Shown here: piece after piece, positions 44,470-50,528 of the stretch | Layout: the number at the start of each line of letters is the position of its first letter | Position numbering within the stretch: position 1 is the stretch's first letter | Assembly (NCBI RefSeq): GCF_000162755.2 | Contig: NZ_JH413827.1 | Coordinates: forward strand, 1 to 50,528 | Direction of reading: 5' to 3' | From: Legionella drancourtii LLAP12 | GTDB taxonomy: Bacteria > Pseudomonadota > Gammaproteobacteria > Legionellales > Legionellaceae | DNA: 50,528 nucleotides | Notes under the pieces: model-generated | Seen by the model: the letters and a program-made list of their open reading frames with translations, nothing else | What the model was told of the DNA's origin: nothing | The model's database searches: none | Made by a program: the position numbers and the translations under genes

Positions 44470-44922
44470 ATGTCACGATTTAGCGAGTTAATTAATGGTT
44501 TTGAAAAACGATGGAAAGAGACAAGTGTGCCTCTATTGGCCGATCTAAAAAGACAGGTAACGCATCCCTCTGTAATGAGCAGAGAAAAAGCTGCTGGTAT
44601 TATATGTAAATTATCGTCTCATTATTATTCCTTTGTTAGTAACATATATACGATATTTGAAAGAGATACACTTTCAACGTCGGAAAAAGAAGAATTGCAA
44701 CAATTTATTAAGTCGCTTTATACAAGCGTATATGAAGATGCCAAAATACTAACTGACATTTATAAAGAAAAAGAGAGAGAAGCTTTATTTAGACCTCATT
44801 TATTTCAGGCTAAACCAGGTGAGTTACCAATACCTACTTTTGAAGAACAGTTTAAAGCAGGACAAATATTCCCTGATGATCCGGAACGATATCCCGAGTA
44901 TTACACCTGTAATTTTACTTGA
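44470..44922 (+). CDS. Hypothetical helical protein
   Basis: 150 residues. Predominantly helical and charged (FEKRWKETSVPLLADLKRQV, EKEELQQFIKSLYTSVYEDA), ending in a Pro-rich, aromatic segment (FPDDPERYPEYYTCNFT). No signal peptide, membrane segment or known domain was recognised. The start ATG at 44470 follows a 228-base A+T-rich region shared with the divergent hydrolase gene. Possible small effector or Legionella-specific protein; function unknown. Confidence 0.6.
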   Translation: MSRFSELINGFEKRWKETSVPLLADLKRQVTHPSVMSREKAAGIICKLSSHYYSFVSNIYTIFERDTLSTSEKEELQQFIKSLYTSVYEDAKILTDIYKEKEREALFRPHLFQAKPGELPIPTFEEQFKAGQIFPDDPERYPEYYTCNFT

Positions 44923-45003
44923 TACAGCTTAATTTGATGGCATCTTTTTATGACAAAGTTTAGTTAAGTATATACTATATTTGAATATTTATAGTTCCTA
45001 ACT

Positions 45004-45030
45004 CCCGGATTTCGCTATGCGGCACCCGGG
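45004..45030. repeat. REP-like CCCGGAT palindrome
   Basis: CCCGGAT and ACCCGGG (one mismatch) enclose TTCGCTATGCGGC. It lies between the convergent genes ending at 44922 and 45045 and resembles the element at 17967-18000. Confidence 0.45.
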
Positions 45031-45044
45031 CTGAAATAATATTT

Positions 45045-45947
45045 TTAGACATAAGTTAAATACGCCATAAACTCACTATTGTTGCCATGAACAAGCTCTA
45101 AATAAGCATTTTTTATGATGGACGTAATTGCGCCAATCCCATTGCTCCCTATTTTTTTATCATTAATCGAGCGTATAGCGGTTACTTCTGCGGCGGTACC
45201 CGTAAAAAAGGCTTCATCGGCTTGATACGTATCATAAAGGGAAATATTGGTTTCAATGATGCTAAGCCCTAAGCCGCGAGCTAAATTTATTACCGTATTT
45301 CGAGTAATGCCCGAAAGTATCCCGCCTAAATTAGGGGTATAGACTACCCCATCCTTTACCATAAAAAAATTTTCACCCACGCCTTCGGTAATATGTCCCT
45401 GACTATCTAAGAATATGGCTTCATGATAATGAGTTCCTTGTAATTCCAATGCGGCTAAAATGCTATTCACATAATGACCACAAAGCTTGGCATCAACTAC
45501 AGTTGAATCCGGATGAATACGGATGTAACTGCTTGTTTTAATATCAATACTGTCATGTGCGAAATAAGCATCCCAAGGCCAACAGGCAATCACAAAACTA
45601 ACCGGATTTCCTACAGGATTCACGCCCATTTTTCCATAGCTATAAAATGCCAAGGGACGAATGTAGCCAGACTCAAGTTTGTTGATGGAAACTACATCCT
45701 TAATTGCTGCAATAATTTCTTCTTTAGAATAAGTAAGAGGCATTTTTAATGTCTGTGTCGAATAAAAAAGGCGATCGATGTGATCAGCCAAGCGAAAAAT
45801 TGCAGGACCTTGCCGAGTTTTGTAAAATCGAATCCCTTCAAAAGCACCGCCGCCATAATGTAGTGTATGTGATAATACGTGTGTTTTTGCATCTGCCCAA
45901 GGAATAAACTCGCCGTTCTGCCAAATTACCTCTGTAGTTTGCATCAT
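45045..45947 (-). CDS. ilvE: Branched-chain amino acid aminotransferase IlvE
   Basis: 300 residues from the ATG at 45947, with GAGGA seven bases upstream; an upstream extension to 45977 has no such site. A PLP enzyme of fold type IV that transfers the amino group between glutamate and the keto acids of Leu, Ile and Val, in the cytoplasm. Motifs: HYGGGAFEGIRFY near the start, the PLP Lys in DAKLCGHYVNS, EAIFLDSQGHITEGVGENFF, ILSGITRNTVI and DEAFFTGTAAEVTAI. Its length matches E. coli IlvE (309 residues). It is a single gene without other ilv genes nearby. Confidence 0.95.
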   Translation of the reverse strand: MMQTTEVIWQNGEFIPWADAKTHVLSHTLHYGGGAFEGIRFYKTRQGPAIFRLADHIDRLFYSTQTLKMPLTYSKEEIIAAIKDVVSINKLESGYIRPLAFYSYGKMGVNPVGNPVSFVIACWPWDAYFAHDSIDIKTSSYIRIHPDSTVVDAKLCGHYVNSILAALELQGTHYHEAIFLDSQGHITEGVGENFFMVKDGVVYTPNLGGILSGITRNTVINLARGLGLSIIETNISLYDTYQADEAFFTGTAAEVTAIRSINDKKIGSNGIGAITSIIKNAYLELVHGNNSEFMAYLTYV

Positions 45948-46277
45948 ATTTTTTTCCTCAAATCGTCCGCTACCCATCCCAAATTAATTGGTGATGAAAG
46001 ATCCTAGTTCCAAGTATAGATGACGATTTATATGATGTATAAATTATGACCAAAAATTAACGACCTTACATTGTTTGAATAAAGTGCTGCGATGGGCTTG
46101 TCTAAACTCAAGTCTTAATTTTTTCTTCAAGACCTAAACTTCATTAAATTGATTTCATATAGATTAGTGGCTGTTGACATTTCTCAAAATGAGTCGATTT
46201 TCTGTGTGCTCCGTATTGATGCTCAAAAACCAACTCATTTTGGCTCAATCTAGCGAAATGTAAACAACCCCAAGGAT
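45948..46277. other. 330-base gap with an inverted repeat
   Basis: CAAAATGAGT (46185-46194) and ACTCATTTTG (46233-46242) form 10-bp arms, with TTGACATTTC and GCGAAATGTA extending an imperfect outer match. This could be a terminator for the small membrane protein gene or a decayed mobile palindrome. No ORF seen. Confidence 0.35.
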
Positions 46278-46469
46278 TTACTTAAAAAGTTTAGGCGAAG
46301 GAAGTATTGATTTGATGACACCTAAAAATTGCATTATATAAATAACAATAAGCACAATAATAAAACAATTTAATAGTAAATTAATAAGACCTTCCAAGGG
46401 AATATATTCATTAACTACTAAAAGCAAAATGAACATTAAAATTGCCATGATTAAATCATTTAAACGCAT
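46278..46469 (-). CDS. Small two-helix membrane protein (Thivi_2564-like)
   Basis: 63 residues from the ATG at 46469 (AAGGA seven bases upstream). Two hydrophobic helices are visible (LIMAILMFILLLVVNEYI and INLLLNCFIIVLIVIYIM) with a short NEYIPLEG turn between them. This fits the small inner-membrane proteins annotated as the Thivi_2564 family (pattern VNxYIPMxxxIKxILN), function unknown. It lies about 25 bases downstream of the secreted-protein gene and may be co-transcribed with it. Confidence 0.7.
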   Translation of the reverse strand: MRLNDLIMAILMFILLLVVNEYIPLEGLINLLLNCFIIVLIVIYIMQFLGVIKSILPSPKLFK

Positions 46470-46495
46470 CAAAGAGTCCTTTTTAATTGGTTTAT

Positions 46496-46858
46496 TTATA
46501 ATTTTTCTTCATCAACTTGCACATTAAACTTAGTAGAAGTCGAGCCACATTCATTAGAAGCACTAACAATTACATCAAAATTGTCTTTACCACCCGCTCT
46601 AATGATTAGTGCGCCACTCTTTGCGTCAATAGTAATTTTATTAGCTTTATTGTGAGAATACGCTTCCACTGAATAGGTGATATTATTACCCGAAAATGCA
46701 TCGCTGGCAGGAATATTAACGTCATTATCAGCAATGATCGCCCAATTAGCAATTGGTTTAATTAATTGCGGTTTGCATGTTTTGGCATCCGGCATAGCAA
46801 ATGCATAAACAGCAAACACATTGAAAATTAGAACGAATAAAATCCTAATATTAACCAT
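46496..46858 (-). CDS. Small secreted protein with Ig/cadherin-like fold
   Basis: 120 residues from the ATG at 46858, selected for AAGGA six bases upstream; the longer frame overlaps the MFS gene and is rejected. A signal peptide is clear (MVNIRILFVLIFNVFAVYAF then AMPDA). The mature part has alternating strands (NDVNIPASDAFSGNNITYSV, then KITIDAKSGALIIRAG) and ends FDVIVSASNECGSTSTKFNV, the layout of bacterial Ig/cadherin-like domains. Two Cys (TCKP and NECG) may pair. Role unknown; periplasmic or extracellular. Confidence 0.6.
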   Translation of the reverse strand: MVNIRILFVLIFNVFAVYAFAMPDAKTCKPQLIKPIANWAIIADNDVNIPASDAFSGNNITYSVEAYSHNKANKITIDAKSGALIIRAGGKDNFDVIVSASNECGSTSTKFNVQVDEEKL

Positions 46859-46919
46859 TTCTATCCTTAGATGACGCTTATTGTTAAAGTATATATCAAA
46901 TTTATTGTTATTACTTTTT

Positions 46920-48158
46920 TCATAATTCAGCCAAAATAAAAGGAACACCCGTTGTTTTTGCACGTTTCTCCTGATAAGCCAGAACAAGAAAGCCCATAAT
47001 ACCCGCCGCCAATGTCAGCGGAATCACACCAATCCCATAAACAAAAGCTTGAGATACATTAATACCACCATAAGCATTTACCATAAAACCAATCGCGGAG
47101 TGAAAACCATAACCAAAAATCATGATGATCATATTAGCAATGGCCGTAGCTAACCCAGCAAGATGTTCCGGTACATAAGTAGATACCTTGTAAATAGCCA
47201 AAATCTGATAGGCACAACAAACACCAACCAAAATAAAACTTAACGTGATACCTGGTACTGTTAATACACCAGCAACAAGCGCAATAAAAATAAAACACAT
47301 TAGCGCACCAGCGGCAATGATGGTTCCCAGATAATACCCTGTTTTTTCAGCAATCAAACTTAAAAGAGGAGATCCGAAACACATACCGATGTAGATCATG
47401 GAAGGAAGATAGTTTGCTGTTGTGGTATTTAAACCATAAACCTGCTTTAAAAATACAGGCCCCCATACATCAGAAAAACCTTCCAATGGCCCAAGCATCA
47501 ATCCAGCAAAACAACACATCATCATCACTTTACTGTGCGTGAACACCGTCTTTATATTGCCCATAACCGTCGTATCCTGCGCAATAACAGGCTTTGCTTC
47601 TGGAACAATAAGATAGGTAATGCCAGCAAGCAACACGCCTAAAGCAATAAAAATCTCCACCACTACTTGATAACCTAAAGCATGACACATATAACTCACT
47701 GGCCCACCACCATAAACGGCACCAATAAGCCCAATCATTACTGAAAGACTAAGCATTCGCGGAAAATGCTGCTCCTTAAATGTCATGCGTATTATTTTAA
47801 ATACTCCCAAAATTGCTGCAGACGAGCCAATACCAATCAATGCCCTGCCAATTAATGGGTATATCCAATGTTCAGCAAAAACAAGGGGAAACAATCCCAT
47901 AACGGTTAATAAAATACATCCTGTCATTACTTTTCTTGGGCCAAATCGATCCAGCATGATGCCAATAGGCAAATGCATTAACGAATAGCCAATGTAATAA
48001 ATACCTGAAAATTGCCCAAATACTGTCGCATCAATGTGAAATTGCAACGTAATATCATTAAACATAATACTGGGCATTACTCTTAATACATATTGGTATG
48101 CATAAAAGATAGAAACATTGATCCATACAAACCAGGCAATAACTCGTGAAGCAGACAT
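46920..48158 (-). CDS. MFS transporter
   Basis: 412 residues from the ATG at 48158, preceded by GAGGG eight bases upstream. Twelve hydrophobic segments; the loop between helices 2 and 3 reads GIMLDRFGPRKVM, the MFS signature (G-x3-D-R-x-G-x-R), and an analogous LIAEKTGYYLG occurs in the second half. The first helix (ASRVIAWFVWINVSIFYAYQ) with YVLRVMPSIM resembles the glycerol-phosphate/anion-cation symporter-like branch abundant in Legionella. The substrate is unknown. The Lrp-type regulator is divergently transcribed 200 bases away and may control it. Confidence 0.9.
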   Translation of the reverse strand: MSASRVIAWFVWINVSIFYAYQYVLRVMPSIMFNDITLQFHIDATVFGQFSGIYYIGYSLMHLPIGIMLDRFGPRKVMTGCILLTVMGLFPLVFAEHWIYPLIGRALIGIGSSAAILGVFKIIRMTFKEQHFPRMLSLSVMIGLIGAVYGGGPVSYMCHALGYQVVVEIFIALGVLLAGITYLIVPEAKPVIAQDTTVMGNIKTVFTHSKVMMMCCFAGLMLGPLEGFSDVWGPVFLKQVYGLNTTTANYLPSMIYIGMCFGSPLLSLIAEKTGYYLGTIIAAGALMCFIFIALVAGVLTVPGITLSFILVGVCCAYQILAIYKVSTYVPEHLAGLATAIANMIIMIFGYGFHSAIGFMVNAYGGINVSQAFVYGIGVIPLTLAAGIMGFLVLAYQEKRAKTTGVPFILAEL

Positions 48159-48363
48159 AATTTCCCTCAAAATAAGCAGCGAATAAACACACGATGATCA
48201 AATCATGCTCATACGCCATTCTAACTTACTTTGCATGAAATTTTTTTGCAAAAATTGATATAAAACAATTAATTTTGAATAAAAAATCCATTTTTAATTA
48301 TTTTTTTAAAATAAAATGCTATTTTATAAATTAATTGTGATATTTATAAAATTAGGAAAGAAT

Positions 48364-48834
48364 ATGATTTTAGATCGCACTGATAAAAAAATACTCGAGT
48401 TTTTACAAGAAAATAGTCAAATAAGCAACCAAGAGCTAGCCGATTTAGTTGCACTTTCACCATCATCATGCCTACGTCGCGTCAATCTATTGGTAAACAA
48501 TGGTTATATAAAAAAACAGGTGGCTCTGCTCGCGCCAGAAAAACTAGGATTGGGATTAACGGTACTCGTGTCGGTAGGATTAAATAGCCATCAACCGGGA
48601 ATCATGAGTCAATTTGAAGAAACCGTTCGTTTTCTTCCAGAAGTAATCCAATGCTATTTAGTTACCAGCCAAGCCGCAGATTATTTGTTAAAAGTTATTG
48701 TGCCTGATTTAAATGCGTACCAATCCTTTTTATTAGGTAAATTAACCTGTATTAATGGGGTTGGCAGTGTTCATTCTAGTTTTATATTAAGAACAATTAG
48801 TGAAACAACAGCCCTGCCCTTGGATCATCTTTAG
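48364..48834 (+). CDS. Lrp/AsnC family transcriptional regulator
   Basis: 156 residues from the ATG at 48364 (AGGAAAG upstream); the frame extends to 48316 without a ribosome binding site. The N-terminal winged helix-turn-helix reads LDRTDKKILEFLQENSQISN then QELADLVALSPSSCLRRVNL, typical of AsnC/Lrp, followed by the RAM ligand-binding domain (VTSQAADYLLKVIVPDLNAY, with GVGSVHSSFILRTI). Such proteins sense amino acids. Divergence from the MFS transporter gene across an A+T-rich promoter region suggests local regulation of an amino-acid-related transporter. Confidence 0.92.
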   Translation: MILDRTDKKILEFLQENSQISNQELADLVALSPSSCLRRVNLLVNNGYIKKQVALLAPEKLGLGLTVLVSVGLNSHQPGIMSQFEETVRFLPEVIQCYLVTSQAADYLLKVIVPDLNAYQSFLLGKLTCINGVGSVHSSFILRTISETTALPLDHL

Positions 48835-48918
48835 AAATAATAGGCTTTATTGTATTTACATCAGTAGCCAATACATTTTAATCTGTCCATATAAGGACAG
48901 GAATTAAAAGGATTTAAG

Positions 48919-50528
48919 ATGGCGAATATGTATTTTTGTTTGTTTTTATTATTACTTTTAGTAAGCTCAGGAATTATTGCTCGTTTAGTAAAATCATTGT
49001 CCTCTCCTCTAGTGCAAATTAGTTTAGGAGCAATTGCAGGATTGGTTGTTCCAGGTTTTAATATCAATTTTAATCCCGAATTATTCCTATTGCTGTTTAT
49101 TCCCCCATTGTTGTTTAGCGATAGCTGGCATTTTCCTAAACGAGAGTTTGTAGCGAATTCAAGAGCTATTATTATGCTTGCCATCGGGCTTGTTTTCTTT
49201 ACCGTTATTGGCATTGGCTATTTACTAAACTGGTTATGCCCCACCATTCCCCTTGCAGCCTGTTTTGCTTTAGCAGCAGCACTAGCCCCTACAGATGCTG
49301 TGTCATTAAAGTCGCTGACCGCCAAATCAAAATTTCCTTTGCGCCTTACACATATTTTACAAGGTGAGGCTCTTTTAAATGATGCCTCAGGATTAGTAGC
49401 ATTTAAATTTTCCGTGACAGCCCTGCTCACTGGTTATTTCTCTGTTGCAAGTGCGAGTGGCAGCCTTATTATTGTTGGTTTTGGAGGCGTGTTTATTGGT
49501 GGATTACTTACCTATTTGTTTATTATGGCATTGGGCCAAATAAGCCGTGTCAATATAGGAGAAACCACAACAGAAAATTTATTGCTGATATTATTACCCT
49601 ATGCCGCCTACCTTACGGCGGAATATTTTGGTTGTTCAGGAATTGTTGCTGCTGTGACGGCTGGCTTTACTATTGACCGAGCAGGTTTTCTTGAGAAAAC
49701 CATGGTAACGATGCGTATTGAAGGCCATTTCGTATGGCAAATGATGGAAACGATATTAAATGGAATCGTTTTTATTTTATTAGGTCTGTATTTGCCTCAT
49801 TTCATTCACCTAATTAATGAAACGGGAATTAGCCTATGGACTTATTTTGAAATTATTCTCGTGATCACCTTGTCATTAACAATGCTACGCATGATTTGGA
49901 TTTATCTAACCTTGCCTTTTGAAGTTTTGATTGCCCATCACAAAAACAAAAAATGGAAAATGCCTAATCTGAAAATTATTACCGCCATTGCTTTTGGAGG
50001 GGTTCGTGGCACAATTGCTTTGGCAGCCATTTTATCCTTGCCCATGTGGATGCCTGATGGAACACCATTCCTTGAGAGGAAATTGTTGATTACCTTAGTC
50101 GTAGGGGTTGTGCTTTGTTCTTTACTCTTAAGCGCCATTTTATTGCCACTTATTACACCTTACCTTAAAAATTTAATTGTTGATTTACCCGCTGAAGAGG
50201 ATACTGCGCGTATTGCCGCAGCTCAAGCAGGAATTAGAGCGATTGAAAAAAAAATGGAGATACTCTCCTTAACACTCAATGAACACGAGCAGCTTTTATG
50301 CGCGAAAGTAGGTAATGCATTGACCGCTTCACTTTATTACTTCATTACCTCCAGTATTGGTGAAGAGCAAGAAAAATTAACCAGCCGCCAGGCGTTAATT
50401 TTTGAAAGAAATTTACGCCTGGCGGCTTTGGATGGGGCACGACAAGAATTACGGCGGTTAATAAAAAAAGGGCTTATTAATAGTGCAACCATGATTACAG
50501 TCATGCATTTACTGGATATACGACAATT
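48919..50528 (+). CDS. Sodium/proton antiporter, CPA1 family (partial, runs off the window)
   Basis: Starts at ATG 48919 (AAAAGGA upstream) and stays open to the end of the window, at least 536 residues. Many hydrophobic helices are present. The CPA1 core is LAAALAPTDAVSLKSL (the Asp of the ion site is usual here), with HILQGEALLNDASGLVAFK carrying the second conserved acidic pair, and later AFGGVRGTIALAA. These are the standard marks of NhaP/NHE-type Na+(K+)/H+ exchangers that control cytoplasmic pH and sodium. After the membrane part a cytoplasmic helical region begins (EEDTARIAAAQAGIRAIEKK). The 3' end lies outside the window, so the exact subtype (YjcE-like) is not assigned. Confidence 0.9.
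   Translation, partial: MANMYFCLFLLLLLVSSGIIARLVKSLSSPLVQISLGAIAGLVVPGFNINFNPELFLLLFIPPLLFSDSWHFPKREFVANSRAIIMLAIGLVFFTVIGIGYLLNWLCPTIPLAACFALAAALAPTDAVSLKSLTAKSKFPLRLTHILQGEALLNDASGLVAFKFSVTALLTGYFSVASASGSLIIVGFGGVFIGGLLTYLFIMALGQISRVNIGETTTENLLLILLPYAAYLTAEYFGCSGIVAAVTAGFTIDRAGFLEKTMVTMRIEGHFVWQMMETILNGIVFILLGLYLPHFIHLINETGISLWTYFEIILVITLSLTMLRMIWIYLTLPFEVLIAHHKNKKWKMPNLKIITAIAFGGVRGTIALAAILSLPMWMPDGTPFLERKLLITLVVGVVLCSLLLSAILLPLITPYLKNLIVDLPAEEDTARIAAAQAGIRAIEKKMEILSLTLNEHEQLLCAKVGNALTASLYYFITSSIGEEQEKLTSRQALIFERNLRLAALDGARQELRRLIKKGLINSATMITVMHLLDIRQ

Noticed and set aside
46859-46987. N-terminal extension of the small secreted protein that overlaps the MFS gene
   Set aside because: The internal ATG at 46858 has a good ribosome binding site and begins a signal peptide; the extension does not look coding.
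48861-49430. Minus-strand frames opposite the start of the antiporter
   Set aside because: The plus strand encodes a clear CPA1 antiporter here; the reverse frames are low-complexity shadows.

Overview
The window is A+T-rich DNA that looks like a Legionella-type chromosome, probably a species other than L. pneumophila. The evidence is the mix of a few ordinary gammaproteobacterial genes (murB, ilvE, Lrp regulator, MFS and CPA1 transporters) with many long, eukaryote-like, multidomain proteins: Sel1, leucine-rich, ankyrin and TPR repeats, a tubulin-tyrosine-ligase homologue and a protein-kinase-like protein. There is also a VirK-family secreted protein and a GDSL lipase. Several of the large proteins end in acidic tails of the kind used as C-terminal Dot/Icm (type IVB) export signals. 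No secretion genes lie in the window, so the effector role is inferred.

Layout. 0.2-2.1 kb (minus): a tubulin-tyrosine ligase split in two frames, preceded by a short-chain dehydrogenase. 2.2-6.0 kb (minus): a Sel1-repeat protein, a degenerate J-domain protein and a leucine-rich-repeat (LRR) protein. 6.4-13.1 kb (plus): a 2241-residue protein with LRRs, a transglutaminase-like Cys-His-Asp domain and AAA+ ATPase modules, followed by a spermidine-synthase-like gene and a VirK-family gene. 14.7-17.8 kb (minus): two overlapping unknown ORFs, an antitoxin remnant on the other strand, and an esterase. 18.0-28.6 kb (minus): a tightly packed three-gene operon in the order glycine-rich membrane-associated protein, giant ankyrin protein, SecA-like ATPase with C-terminal TPRs. 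29.2-35.2 kb (plus, divergent from that operon): a 1985-residue protein that joins 40-residue repeats, a glycosyltransferase-like domain, a DExH helicase and a Ulp1/YopJ-like (CE clan) cysteine protease. 36.1-37.1 kb: a second Sel1 protein that shares a C-terminal domain with the first. 37.4-50.5 kb: mostly housekeeping genes (murB, GDSL lipase, alpha/beta hydrolase, ilvE, MFS carrier, Lrp regulator, CPA1 antiporter) with a kinase-like gene whose C-terminus appears frameshifted, and small hypothetical genes.

The best candidates for an undescribed system are the three-gene SecA-like/ankyrin/glycine-rich operon, the divergent helicase-protease giant, and the LRR-transglutaminase-AAA+ giant. Related palindromic motifs (TTCCA-N3-TGGAA and variants) occur in the two divergent intergenic regions that serve these genes, which suggests shared regulation. 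Broken or frameshifted genes (tubulin-tyrosine ligase, kinase tail, small acidic ORF, antitoxin) and near-identical internal repeats show that the region is evolving rapidly.

All functional calls come from reading motifs by eye. Residue numbers of motifs were derived from the coordinates and are exact where single residues are named. Domain limits are approximate.
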